Part shown: positions 27,242 to 36,319 of the stretch, piece after piece | Position numbering within the stretch: position 1 is the stretch's first letter | Layout of the letters: each line of letters opens with the position of its first letter | DNA from: Methylocella tundrae | GTDB lineage: Bacteria > Pseudomonadota > Alphaproteobacteria > Rhizobiales > Beijerinckiaceae | Direction of reading: 5' to 3' | DNA: 64,000 nucleotides | NCBI RefSeq assembly: GCF_901905185.1 | Contig: NZ_CABFMQ020000098.1 | Coordinates: 1 to 64,000 of the forward strand | Position numbers and translations under genes: made by a program | Notes under the pieces: generated by a model | Database searches by the model: none | What the model was told of the DNA's origin: nothing | Seen by the model: the letters and a program-made list of their open reading frames with translations, nothing else

Positions 27242-27326
27242 TCCTCAAAAACCGGTTCTGTCACTGGGAGCTGCGCAATGCCGCGGATGTAGACCAGTTT
27301 GAGGTCAATTCGTCAACGCGGCCTCA

Positions 27327-27351
27327 GGAACCATGAGATGGGTCCGACGTT
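27327..27351 (+). promoter_or_regulatory. EcfG (general stress sigma) promoter of csbD
   Basis: GGAAC (27327-27331), 16 bases, then CGTT (27348-27351): an exact fit to the GGAAC-N16/17-CGTT consensus of alphaproteobacterial EcfG sigma factors. It lies 30 bases upstream of the csbD ATG. CsbD-like genes are known general stress targets, which supports the call. Confidence 0.75.
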
Positions 27352-27380
27352 CAGGTCCAAACCGAGGAAAGGAGCCTATT

Positions 27381-27575
27381 ATGGTCGATAAAGAGCACAT
27401 CAAAGGCGCAGCCGATAAGGTCAAGGGCGCCGTCAAGGAAGCCGCCGGCAAGGTGACTGGCGATGACAGGCTGGTCGCTGAGGGCAAGGCTGACAAGGCC
27501 GAAGGATCGGTGCGTCAATCGGTGGGCGACGTCAAGGACGCGGGCCGCAAGGTCGCCGATAGCGTCAAACGCTAG
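27381..27575 (+). CDS. CsbD family stress protein
   Basis: Small hydrophilic 64-aa CsbD-like protein (VDKEHIKGAADKVKGAVKEA; GKVTGDDRLVAEGKADKAEG). Members are induced by general stress and their molecular role is not established. ATG 27381 follows a strong AGGAAAGGAG ribosome site; the frame upstream of it runs through the EcfG promoter and is not used. A rho-independent terminator follows. Confidence 0.93.
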   Translation: MVDKEHIKGAADKVKGAVKEAAGKVTGDDRLVAEGKADKAEGSVRQSVGDVKDAGRKVADSVKR

Positions 27576-27638
27576 TCTTTTTCGCGCCGCGACGTTCTGG
27601 GGCCGCGCCCGCGGGGCCAGGACAATCAGAGCGCAAGG

Positions 27639-27670
27639 GCGCGCCTCCCCAGGGAGGCGCGCTTTTTTTT
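27639..27670. terminator. Rho-independent terminator after csbD
   Basis: Arms GCGCGCCTCC (27639-27648) and GGAGGCGCGC (27653-27662) are perfect complements with a 4-base loop and are followed by eight T. It ends the csbD transcript. The convergent HbpS-like gene stops at 27680, 10 bases away, and could use the same stem, but the complementary strand lacks a T-tract on that side. Confidence 0.88.
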
Positions 27671-27679
27671 GCCCGTGGA

Positions 27680-28432
27680 TTAGGGCGTGATGTCCTGCGG
27701 GAAGCAATGGGGATGCTGGAATCCCGTCGGCGTCGTGCCGGCCGCCGCGTAAAGGATGTTGTCCGTTCCGCCCGGACCGACGCCGGATGGGATCTTATCG
27801 AAGCCTGCCGCCTTGCGCATGCGGTAGGCGATGGCATGATCGGCGCAGGAACTGTCCCCGCTGACGCCTAATCCGCCGATCACCTTGCCGCCGACGTAGA
27901 GGGCGACGCCTCCGCCGAAGGTAATGATGCCGCCGGGCACTTTGGGACCATTGCCGCCGCCCCAATTGTCGCTATTGGAGGCGATATGGTAATTCGGCGA
28001 AAGCGAATTTTGCGCGAGATAATCAGGATTGAAAGGATTGGAGTTGTTGAGGCCGTAGAGCGATCCGCCCGGCTGCGTCGGCGCATACAGATTGGCGGTC
28101 GAGAGCGAGAGGCCATCATTGCTGAAATCGTTCGCCGTCTCCGCCTTGGCAATGGCGATGGCCCGGCTTCCTGGCCATGCGTCGCCAATGCTGATGATCG
28201 AACAGAACTGTCCTTTTCGATCGACGATCGCCGACCACATGCGGTTCGGCGCGAAAATTCCCCCATTATGATCTGGCAAATTCACGACGGTCTTGAGCTG
28301 ACTTTGGATTTTGGTGATGACCGCTTCGGGAATGTCGCACTGGCTCGACCACTGATCCCCGGCCATCGCGGCGGTCGCAAAGGGCTGCGTCGCCAGCATT
28401 CCAAGGCCGATTAGCAAAGCTCTTTTTTTCAT
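27680..28432 (-). CDS. Secreted GlcG/HbpS-like haem-binding domain protein
   Basis: A 250-aa exported protein. A signal peptide (MKKRALLIGLGMLATQPFAT, cleaved near AMA/GD) leads into a DUF336 (GlcG/HbpS) domain: AIVDRKGQFCSIISIGDAWPGS, IAIAKAETANDFS, GGVALYVGGKVIGGLGVSGDSSCADHAIA. Related proteins bind haem or cobalamin, or accompany glycolate and alcohol oxidation genes; here no partner is adjacent. It starts at ATG 28432 after GGAGGGAGGAAC. Three Cys residues in the mature part could form disulfides. Confidence 0.85.
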   Translation of the reverse strand: MKKRALLIGLGMLATQPFATAAMAGDQWSSQCDIPEAVITKIQSQLKTVVNLPDHNGGIFAPNRMWSAIVDRKGQFCSIISIGDAWPGSRAIAIAKAETANDFSNDGLSLSTANLYAPTQPGGSLYGLNNSNPFNPDYLAQNSLSPNYHIASNSDNWGGGNGPKVPGGIITFGGGVALYVGGKVIGGLGVSGDSSCADHAIAYRMRKAAGFDKIPSGVGPGGTDNILYAAAGTTPTGFQHPHCFPQDITP

Positions 28433-28722
28433 ATGTTCCTCCCTCCTGCCGAAGTTGTTGAAATCAACTTGCTTAGGGGCGAGGCTTTGCGCGCGGGGCT
28501 TCGTCGCTGATGCAAAGTCCGCCCGTGCGACAATTAGCACAATCACAAAGAATTGACTTAAATTAATTCTTACGGATCTGTTTTGATCCGCTTAGCGACT
28601 CGCTGTGTCTGCGACGATCGCGGCTGGAAGGCATGAGGCGTTCCGACGAATCCTTACCAAAGATAAACGAGCGGGCGGCGCGCAATTCATGTAAAGGGCT
28701 GGCGAGAACGGAGAGGACTCCC
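28433..28722. other. Divergent spacer between HbpS-like and hydrolase genes
   Basis: 290 bases with promoters for both flanking genes. It contains an A/T-rich patch near 28540-28575 (CAAAGAATTGACTTAAATTA). No EcfG-type promoter, repeat or gene was recognised. Confidence 0.3.
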
Positions 28723-29604
28723 ATGCCCGCTGACGCCAAAATGTCCGACATCGCAGGCCTGACGCTCCCCTTACCTGTTTCCCGCCGCGCTTTCATGGCG
28801 ACTTCGACAGCCGCCGCGGCGGGCTATACATTGGCGACCGGCCCTGTGCGCGCCGATGTGATCAAAACCAGCGCGGAAGGCCTCATCGCGGGCGCTGCGG
28901 CCGTGAAGGCGAGCGATGGCGAGATGCCGCTGTACTTCGCAAGGCCGGAAGGCGTCGCCAACCCGCCGATCATTCTCGTTGCGATGGAGGTTTTCGGCCT
29001 GCATGAGTTCATCAAGGACGTCGTGCGCCAGCTCGGCAAATTAGGCGCCTTCGCGGTTGCGCCCGATTACTATTTCCGCAAGGGCGATCTGACGCAGATT
29101 ACGAATTTCGCGCAATTGATGCCGCTCGTGAACAGCAAGCCCGATCAGGAATTGTTCGCCGACCTCGACGCGACCGTCGCCTGGGCGAAGGCGCAGGGCG
29201 GCGATGAGAGCCGTCTCGGCATCATCGGCTTTTGCCGGGGCGGGCGCACCGTCTGGCTCTATTCCACGCATAATCCGGCGTTGAAGGCGGGGGTGTCCTT
29301 TTATGGGAGCCTGATGGATCCGCCGAACGCCTTCATGCCGAAGAATGCTTTCGATCTGGCCGGAGACGTCAAAGCGCCGGTGCTCGGGCTATATGGCGCG
29401 GAAGATCAGGGCATATCGCCAGAACAGGTGCGGCAGATGGAAAGCCGATTGAAAGACGCCGGCAAGACGGCGGAATTCAGGATCTATCCCGGCGCGCCAC
29501 ATGGCTTTTTTGCCGATTATCGGGAGAGCTATCGCCAGGAGGCAGCCAAAGACGCATGGCGGCGCGCGACCGCCTGGTTCAAAAAATATGGCGTCCTCGA
29601 TTGA
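28723..29604 (+). CDS. Tat-exported dienelactone hydrolase family protein
   Basis: A 293-aa alpha/beta hydrolase. The N terminus carries a twin-arginine signal (SRRAFMATSTAAAAGYTLA, cleaved near VRA/DV), so it is probably folded before export. The dienelactone hydrolase triad is visible: nucleophile Cys in IIGFCRGGRTVW, Asp in LYGAEDQGIS and His in YPGAPHGFFADY, plus the EVFGLHEFIKDVVRQL motif. Substrate unknown. ATG 28723 follows GAGAGGAC and is preferred over the in-frame ATG at 28633. Confidence 0.9.
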   Translation: MPADAKMSDIAGLTLPLPVSRRAFMATSTAAAAGYTLATGPVRADVIKTSAEGLIAGAAAVKASDGEMPLYFARPEGVANPPIILVAMEVFGLHEFIKDVVRQLGKLGAFAVAPDYYFRKGDLTQITNFAQLMPLVNSKPDQELFADLDATVAWAKAQGGDESRLGIIGFCRGGRTVWLYSTHNPALKAGVSFYGSLMDPPNAFMPKNAFDLAGDVKAPVLGLYGAEDQGISPEQVRQMESRLKDAGKTAEFRIYPGAPHGFFADYRESYRQEAAKDAWRRATAWFKKYGVLD

Positions 29605-29840
29605 GGGCCGCCGCTTCGTCTAGACGTGATTTTAGAGGTCCTACAAACGAATTATGACGAATGCTTAATATTGTCAGCGATGTTATTCGCTCTACATCCT
29701 GTAGAAAAACAATTTGCGGCCGTTGAAACTCTGCGCTTTGATTGCGGGAACGCTCTTTGCAAACGGCGTTCTGCGCCGGCGGCCATGAACCAGTTACACT
29801 TTCGTTGCTTAGCGTATTGTTTCACCCCAAGCCAGTCTGG

Positions 29841-31031
29841 TTGACCTTGAAGCGCAGCATCACTTTTATATCAGTCTTTTTGATCTTGGCCGGACTTTGC
29901 GCTGGGCTCGGCTATTTCCAGTTCATCGTCAAGCCGCAGATGATCAAACAATTCATCTCGCAGATGGGGCGCCCTCCCCTGACCGTGGCGGTCGCCGAAG
30001 CGAAGGCTGAGACCTGGACGCCGATCCTCCCCGCGATCGGCAGCTTTCGCGCAGTGCAGGGCATTGACGTCGCTCCCCAGGTCGGCGGCGCCGTGGTCGC
30101 GGTCAATGTCCGGTCAGCGCAGGATGTCGAAAAAGGCACGCCTTTGTTCGAGATCGACAATTTTGTCGAGCAAGCGGATCTCAAGAATTATCTCGCCGTC
30201 CTCAAAAACGCCGATCTCACTCTGGAGCGGCAGCGTCAGTTGAGCGCGACAGGCAATACCGCCAAAGCGAATTTCGATTCAGCGCAGGCGGCGCGCGACA
30301 CCGCGGCCGCATCGGTCGAGCGCATACGCGCCGTGATTGCCCAGAAGAAGCTGGTCGCGCCGTTTTCGGGCCGGCTTGGCATCCGTAAAATCGATCTCGG
30401 GCAGTATGTTTCGCCAGGGACCAGCATGATCACCCTGCAGCAACTGGATCCGATCTATGTCGATTTTCCCGTGCCGGAGAAATGGCTGGACGTTTTGAAG
30501 CCGGGACAGTCGATCGACGTCACGGTCGACGCTTTTCCCGGCAAGACCTTTCATGGGCAGGTCGCGACGATCGACGCGCGCATTTCGCCAGAGAGTCGCA
30601 ATGTTCTGGTGCGCGGCCAGTTCGACAACAAAGACAAACAGCTTTTGCCGGGGATGTTCGCAAATGTGAGCGTCAACGCCGGCGAACCCGAAAAGGTCGT
30701 CACGCTGCCGCGCACCGCGATCAGCTATTCGCTCTACGGCGATAGCGTTTTCGCTGTCGTGCCCGCCGAGACGCCGAGCGGCGGCGCGCAGGCGGCAACG
30801 GCCAGCGGCGGCGCGCAGGCAGCGACGGCCAGCGGCGACGTCCCTTTGAAGCTGGAGCGCCGGTTCGTGCGCGTTGGGGAAGCGCGTGGCGATCGGGTCG
30901 CCATTCTTGAGGGGGTCAAGCCGGGCGAGAAGATCGTTAGTGAGGGCCAGGTGAAGCTGACGCCGGATGCCAGCGTTCGCATTGATCCAGATGCGAAACT
31001 GACGCCGCAGGCCGTCCGGCCGAAGGAATAG
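29841..31031 (+). CDS. RND efflux periplasmic adaptor (membrane fusion protein)
   Basis: HlyD/MexE-type adaptor of about 396 aa that joins the inner-membrane pump to an outer-membrane channel. It has an N-terminal anchor (ITFISVFLILAGLCAGLGYF), lipoyl half-motifs (GIDVAPQVGGAVVAVNVRSA; KKLVAPFSGRLGIRKIDLG), an alpha-hairpin and a beta-barrel (LDPIYVDFPVPEKWLDVL). The start is unclear; TTG 29841 or 29847 fits the membrane anchor but neither has a clear ribosome site. Near the C terminus a 27-base tandem duplication repeats SGGAQAATA twice. It lies 3 bases before its pump gene. Confidence 0.9.
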   Translation: MTLKRSITFISVFLILAGLCAGLGYFQFIVKPQMIKQFISQMGRPPLTVAVAEAKAETWTPILPAIGSFRAVQGIDVAPQVGGAVVAVNVRSAQDVEKGTPLFEIDNFVEQADLKNYLAVLKNADLTLERQRQLSATGNTAKANFDSAQAARDTAAASVERIRAVIAQKKLVAPFSGRLGIRKIDLGQYVSPGTSMITLQQLDPIYVDFPVPEKWLDVLKPGQSIDVTVDAFPGKTFHGQVATIDARISPESRNVLVRGQFDNKDKQLLPGMFANVSVNAGEPEKVVTLPRTAISYSLYGDSVFAVVPAETPSGGAQAATASGGAQAATASGDVPLKLERRFVRVGEARGDRVAILEGVKPGEKIVSEGQVKLTPDASVRIDPDAKLTPQAVRPKE

Positions 31032-31034
31032 AGA

Positions 31035-34000
31035 ATGTCATTCACCGATATTTTCGTTCGTCGGCCGGTGCTCGCCAGCGTCGTCAGCCTGCTGATTTTG
31101 CTGGTCGGCCTGCAGGCCGGCTTCAAGCTTCAGGTCCGGCAATATCCGGAACTGTCCTCGACGACGATCACCATCACCACCTCTTATCCCGGCGCCAACG
31201 CCGACGTCATCAAAGGTTTCATCACGACCCCGATCGCCCAGGCCGTCGCCAGCGCCGAAGGCATCGATACTCTGGTGTCCGACTCGCAACAGAACACGTC
31301 GACGATCACCCTCAATCTTCTGCTGAACGCCAATGCGGACCGGGCGGTCGCCGACGTTCTGTCGAAAGTCAATCAGGTCAAATATCTGCTGCCGCGCGAG
31401 GCGCTGGATCCTGTCGTCGTGAAGCAGACCGGGGATTCAACGGCCCTCCTCTATATGTCTTTCAATTCGAAAGTCATGACGCCTTCGCAGATCACGGATT
31501 ATCTGACGCGCGTCGTACAGCCGAAGCTGCAGACGATCGACGGCGTCGCCAACGCGCAAATTCTCGGCGGCCAGACCTTCGCCATGCGCGTCTGGCTCGA
31601 TCCGAACAAGATGGCGGCGCGCGGCGTCACGCCAAACGACGTCAAACTGGCGCTGGCGGCCAATAATTTTACAGCCGCGGCGGGGCAGATCAAAGGTGAT
31701 TTCGTTCAGACCAGCATCAATGCGCAAACTTCGCTGAATTCCGCCAAGGCCTTTGGCCAGTTGGTCGTGTCGGCGCGCGGCGACGCCCTGACGAGGCTGG
31801 GAGCGATCGCCGATATTGAACTTGGACCCGAGTCCGTCGATTCCTCCTCGGCGTTTGACGGCCTGAAAGCGGTCTTCGTCGGCATTTATCCAACCCCCAG
31901 CGCCAACCCTCTCCAAGTCATCAACGCCGTGCGGCAGGCGTTTCCCGAGCTCAAATCGCAGCTTCCCGTCGGGCTCGACGCGGCGATCGCATATGACGCG
32001 ACGGAATTCATCCGGGCCTCGATCTTTGAAGTCGAAAAGACGCTGGCGGAAGCCGCGGTCGTCGTCATCGTGGTGATTTTCCTATTCCTAGGGAGCCTCC
32101 GCGCGACGGTCATTCCGATCGTCACCATCCCGCTTTCCCTCGTCGGCGTGATGATCATTCTTCTGGCGCTCGGCTATTCGATCAACCTTTTGACGCTGCT
32201 CGCCCTGGTGCTCGCCATCGGCCTCGTCGTCGATGACGCCATCGTCGTTGTCGAAAACATCTATCGTCACATCGAAGACGGGATGACGCCAAAACAAGCG
32301 GCGCTACAGGGCGCGCGCGAAATCACCGGCCCCGTCATTTCCATGACGATCACGCTCGCCTGCGTCTACGCGCCGATCGGCTTCGTCTCCGGACTGACCG
32401 GCGCGCTGTTTCGCGAGTTCGCCTTCACGCTGGCTGGCTCCGTCGTCGTATCAGGCGTCATCGCGCTGACGCTGTCTCCGATGATGTGCTCGCTTCTGCT
32501 CAAGGCGCCTGAGCAGAAGCCGCATGGTTTTTCGGCCATGCTCGACCGATTTTTCAACTGGCTGCGCGCCGCCTATCAAAGCCGCCTGCACAAGACGCTG
32601 AATTTCCGCGCACTGACGATTTTAATTCTGTTTGGCGTGCTCGTGCTGACCGGCCTCTTGTTCGTAACGACGCCAAAGGAACTCGCGCCCGAGGAGGATC
32701 AGGGCGTGATCTTCATCCTGGTCAAATCGCCGCAATACGCCAATCTCGACTATATGGAGAAAGCGACCGCGCAGGTTCAGACCGCCGCCGACCAAATCCC
32801 GGAGAAAGATCACCTTTTTCTCATCAATGGCTCGGCTGGCGTGCATCAGGGTCTTGGCGGTCTGATCCTCAAGCCCTGGGAGCAGCGCAAGCGCAGCCAG
32901 AAAGAAATTCTCACCGCCCTGCAGCCCAAGCTTTCAGCGGTCACGGGCGCGCAGGTGATCGCGTTCTCGCCGCCCGCGCTGCCGGGATCGACAGGCGGCC
33001 CGCCGATCCAGTTCGTCGTGCGCAGCATCGGCGACTATAAGCAGATCGCCGAAGTCATGGCCAAAATCGAGGCCGCGGCGCGCGAAAGCGGACTGTTCAT
33101 CTTCACCGACAGCGATCTCAAATTTGATCTGCCGCAGATCGAGTTCAAGATCGACGCCGACAAGGCCAATCGGCTCGGCCTCAACATGCAGGAAATCGGC
33201 TCCTCGCTGGCGACGCTGCTCGGCGGCAATTACGTCAATCAGTTCAGCATGAATGGGCGCAGCTACCATGTCATCGCGCAGGCGCCGCGCGATTTCAGGC
33301 TGACTCCGGAATGGCTGACCCGCTATCAGGTCCGCACCACCGGCGGCGACCTCGTCTCGCTCGCGACCGTTGCAAGCGTCTCAACCAGCGTGCAGCCAAA
33401 TGGCCTGCCGACGTTTCAGCAACTGAACTCGGCGACGCTCCAGGGGGTGCCTTTCCCGGGCCATACGATGGGCGAGGCCATCGCCTTCCTGCAGGAGAAG
33501 GCAAAAGAGTTTCTGCCCGCCGGCTTTACCGTCGACTATCAGGGCGAGAGCCGGCAATATGTCCAGGAAGGCAACACGCTGCTGTGGACTTTCGTCTTTG
33601 CGATCGTCGTCATTTTCCTCGTTCTGGCGGCCCAGTTCGAAAGCTTCCGCGATCCGCTGATTATCCTGATCGCCCTGCCAACGTCGATGTTCGGCGCGCT
33701 GCTGCCCCTGAACATCCTCGGCGTCGTCGGCGCCGCAAGCATGAATATCTATTCGCAGATCGGCCTCGTGACGCTCATCGGCCTCATCTCCAAGCATGGC
33801 ATCCTGATGGTCGAATTCGCCAACCGGATGCAGCAGGAAGAAGGCATGAGCCGCAGGGAGGCGATCGAACACGCCGCCGCCGTGCGGCTGCGTCCGATTC
33901 TCATGACCACGGCGGCGATGGTGGTCGGCATGATTCCGCTCATCGTCGCCGAGGGCGCGGGCGCGCGCAGCCGTTTCGCAATCGGCGTCGTCATCGCCTC

Positions 34001-34160
34001 CGGCATGAGCATCGGCACGCTCTTTACCCTGTTCGTGACGCCCGCGGTCTATACGCTGATCGCGCGGGATCATCAGAAACACAAAAAAGACAGGCCCGAC
34101 TCGGACTATGACCTGTTTGCCCGGCATCAGAGCATCGCCGACCGTTCAGCGGCCGAATAA
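31035..34160 (+). CDS. RND multidrug efflux permease (HAE1 family)
   Basis: Inner-membrane proton-driven trimeric pump, 1041 aa, full length for the HAE1 group. The N terminus FTDIFVRRPVLASVVSLLIL, the proton-relay Asp pair in VLAIGLVVDDAIVVVENIY and the Lys in GLISKHGILMVEFANRMQ are present. Two large periplasmic loops and 12 helices are evident. Substrates cannot be read from sequence. No outer-membrane factor or regulator gene is adjacent, so it probably uses a TolC homologue encoded elsewhere. Confidence 0.95.
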   Translation: MSFTDIFVRRPVLASVVSLLILLVGLQAGFKLQVRQYPELSSTTITITTSYPGANADVIKGFITTPIAQAVASAEGIDTLVSDSQQNTSTITLNLLLNANADRAVADVLSKVNQVKYLLPREALDPVVVKQTGDSTALLYMSFNSKVMTPSQITDYLTRVVQPKLQTIDGVANAQILGGQTFAMRVWLDPNKMAARGVTPNDVKLALAANNFTAAAGQIKGDFVQTSINAQTSLNSAKAFGQLVVSARGDALTRLGAIADIELGPESVDSSSAFDGLKAVFVGIYPTPSANPLQVINAVRQAFPELKSQLPVGLDAAIAYDATEFIRASIFEVEKTLAEAAVVVIVVIFLFLGSLRATVIPIVTIPLSLVGVMIILLALGYSINLLTLLALVLAIGLVVDDAIVVVENIYRHIEDGMTPKQAALQGAREITGPVISMTITLACVYAPIGFVSGLTGALFREFAFTLAGSVVVSGVIALTLSPMMCSLLLKAPEQKPHGFSAMLDRFFNWLRAAYQSRLHKTLNFRALTILILFGVLVLTGLLFVTTPKELAPEEDQGVIFILVKSPQYANLDYMEKATAQVQTAADQIPEKDHLFLINGSAGVHQGLGGLILKPWEQRKRSQKEILTALQPKLSAVTGAQVIAFSPPALPGSTGGPPIQFVVRSIGDYKQIAEVMAKIEAAARESGLFIFTDSDLKFDLPQIEFKIDADKANRLGLNMQEIGSSLATLLGGNYVNQFSMNGRSYHVIAQAPRDFRLTPEWLTRYQVRTTGGDLVSLATVASVSTSVQPNGLPTFQQLNSATLQGVPFPGHTMGEAIAFLQEKAKEFLPAGFTVDYQGESRQYVQEGNTLLWTFVFAIVVIFLVLAAQFESFRDPLIILIALPTSMFGALLPLNILGVVGAASMNIYSQIGLVTLIGLISKHGILMVEFANRMQQEEGMSRREAIEHAAAVRLRPILMTTAAMVVGMIPLIVAEGAGARSRFAIGVVIASGMSIGTLFTLFVTPAVYTLIARDHQKHKKDRPDSDYDLFARHQSIADRSAAE

Positions 34161-34163
34161 CGC

Positions 34164-35375
34164 TCACTCCGGCAATCGTTGCTTCAGCCATCCAGCGAGG
34201 AGAGCCGCGGCGGCGCCAGCGCCGGCGAGGGCGGCCATGGCGAGATAGGCTCTCTCGCCAAAAAGGCCCGTCAGCCGCCCACAGACGAAGGTCGCGGCGG
34301 CAAGACTGAGCGAGGAGGCCGCCGCGAGCCAACCCTGCATCCGCGCGCGGTGTGATGAGGATGCAAGGCTCCCGAGCAGCAGCACGCTGCCGCAGGTCGT
34401 CGCGCCGAAGCTCAGCCCATGCATCGCCTGCAGGGCGATGACGAGGCCAGGCCCCGGATCGAAGCTCATGGCGGTCCAGCGCAACACCGCTCCGCCCGCG
34501 CCAATGAGAAGAAAAGTGATGGCGCTGCGGTCGCTCTTGAAGTAGCGCGCGGCAATGACGAAGAGAATGCTTTCGGACGCGACGCCCATGGCCCAGGCGG
34601 CGCTGATGAGATCCGGCGAGAGCCCGGATTCGCGCCAATGGATGGTCGCGAATGAATAGACCTCCGCATGGCTCGACTGGATCAGGGCCGCCGCCGCGAT
34701 GCCGACGATGGCGAGGCGCAGACGCGCGCCGTCGGCCGTCAGGCGCCCGCCCTCGCCCGGCGCATAAACATGCGTCGGGTTCATCCTGAGAGCGGCGAAC
34801 ACGGCGACGCCGACCGAAAACAACGAAAGCCCGGCAAGCGCGACGATGATGCGATCGCCTGGAAAGGCCTCGACGATCCGGCCCGACGAAAGCATCATGG
34901 CGAGGACGCCGATCGAGGTCCAGACCCGAATATGGCCGTAGGCGATGGGCGCCCGCGCGGAAACCTCGGCGCGCCGGATCTCCGTGAGAGTCAGGGCGTC
35001 GGCGAGGGCCGGCAGCGAACCCATCGCCACCGCGACGATCAGCGCGCCGATGAAAATTGGCCCAAAGCCCGTGGCGAAGCGGAGCCCGCAATAGCCCGCG
35101 AACAGGCTGACGGCGCAGGCGGCGAGAGCGACGCCGATGCCGCGCCTGTCCGCAAAGGCAGCGATGAGAGGTGTTGCGATGACGCGCAAAACCATCGGCG
35201 TCGCCAGCGCCGCCGCGATCTCCGCATCGCTGAGGCCGCGCGCGGAAAGCCAAACCGGAAAATAAGGCAGATGAAGTCCGAGCGGCAGAAACAGCAGAGC
35301 GGCGATGATCGAGAGCTGAACCGCGGTCTGGTCGCGGCTTTCGCCGGGCAGCTCTCCGTGTTTGGCCGGAGTCAA
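34164..35375 (-). CDS. MFS transporter (HcaT/MFS_1-like)
   Basis: Twelve-helix major facilitator, 403 aa. Its N terminus (LHLPYFPVWLSARGLSDAEI) and the LATPMVLRVIATPLIAAFADR motif resemble the group that includes the 3-phenylpropionate carrier HcaT; the true substrate is unknown. The start is a TTG at 35375. Its stop lies 3 bases from the RND permease stop (convergent), leaving no room for a separate terminator. Confidence 0.85.
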   Translation of the reverse strand: MTPAKHGELPGESRDQTAVQLSIIAALLFLPLGLHLPYFPVWLSARGLSDAEIAAALATPMVLRVIATPLIAAFADRRGIGVALAACAVSLFAGYCGLRFATGFGPIFIGALIVAVAMGSLPALADALTLTEIRRAEVSARAPIAYGHIRVWTSIGVLAMMLSSGRIVEAFPGDRIIVALAGLSLFSVGVAVFAALRMNPTHVYAPGEGGRLTADGARLRLAIVGIAAAALIQSSHAEVYSFATIHWRESGLSPDLISAAWAMGVASESILFVIAARYFKSDRSAITFLLIGAGGAVLRWTAMSFDPGPGLVIALQAMHGLSFGATTCGSVLLLGSLASSSHRARMQGWLAAASSLSLAAATFVCGRLTGLFGERAYLAMAALAGAGAAAALLAGWLKQRLPE

Positions 35376-35461
35376 ATGTCAGTCCGCCGCAACTTTGAAT
35401 CGTCCAAGGTCTTTGTCCCGCGCGCAATGAACGCTACGGATGAGGAAGAGGCAAAGCCTCA

Positions 35462-36094
35462 TTATTCCATCGCCGCAGCCTTCAAAATGCAGACCATCAT
35501 GGCGTTCGCGGGTCTGGCGGAAACGTTACGGATGATATGCGGGCGATCGCAGCGATATCGGAGTGTTTCGCCCGCCTTCGCACGCTCGATTGCGCCGGAA
35601 ACCTCCACTTCGAGTTCGCCCTCGCTGATCGAAAGGCTTTCAACGGATCCGCGCTGATGCGCCTCCGACTCGAGCACGCCGCCGGGATCGGCCGAAAACT
35701 CATACCATTGCAGCCATTCAACGGTCTTGATCCAGCCAATGATGGACAGGCGGCACTTGCCATCGTCGGAGACGAGAATCGGCGTATCCCCGCGCGAGGA
35801 TTTCTCAAGGAAGGGTTCGTCGTCCGCCGCCTGCAGAACGCGCTCGATCGACACATCGAGCGCCTGCGACAGCCGCCAGATGGTGGCGAGCGTGGGGTTG
35901 GTCTCGTTGCGTTCGATCTGACTGATGATGGATTTTGCGACGCCCGACTGTTCGGAAAGCTCGGACAGCGACAGATTATAGGCTTTGCGGAGCCTCTGCA
36001 CCGTTTTGCCGAGCTGGCCCGACAAGGCGAGCGCGCCCGCCTCCAAAACCTTGACCTTGTCGCGCCCTTCTACGCCCATATGCAGTTCGCTCAT
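35462..36094 (-). CDS. XRE-type regulator with C-terminal cupin domain
   Basis: DNA-binding regulator of 210 aa. The helix-turn-helix is at about residues 32-85 (VQRLRKAYNLSLSELSEQSG; AKSIISQIERNETNPTLATI), and the cupin sensor domain follows (FSADPGGVLESEAHQRGSVE; SISEGELEVEVSG). Proteins of this build often control amino-acid, polyamine or transport genes. It lies 86 bases upstream of the MFS gene in the same direction and so may control it (inference). Confidence 0.88.
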   Translation of the reverse strand: MSELHMGVEGRDKVKVLEAGALALSGQLGKTVQRLRKAYNLSLSELSEQSGVAKSIISQIERNETNPTLATIWRLSQALDVSIERVLQAADDEPFLEKSSRGDTPILVSDDGKCRLSIIGWIKTVEWLQWYEFSADPGGVLESEAHQRGSVESLSISEGELEVEVSGAIERAKAGETLRYRCDRPHIIRNVSARPANAMMVCILKAAAME

Positions 36095-36319
36095 CTGGTT
36101 CGTTGACGCAGAGCCGATCCTGAGGGATTTGGTGAGGTCAAACTCCTCAGTCGGCGTGCGGAATGCGCGGCTCCGTCAGGCGCCCGCGCAATCGCGCGCC
36201 AGGAACAGCGGCGGCCTCGCGTCAGGCAAAAGAGCCAATTCCGTTTGGAATATCGAACGATTTTGTTCGTCACGCAAGCAGCCTCGTTATTCATTGAGGG
36301 GCGCCGTCATGCAAAAGTT

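Noticed and set aside
34024..35427. 467-codon minus-strand frame overlapping the MFS gene
   Set aside because: Same strand but different frame from a clear 12-helix transporter; the product is Arg-rich and has no helices.
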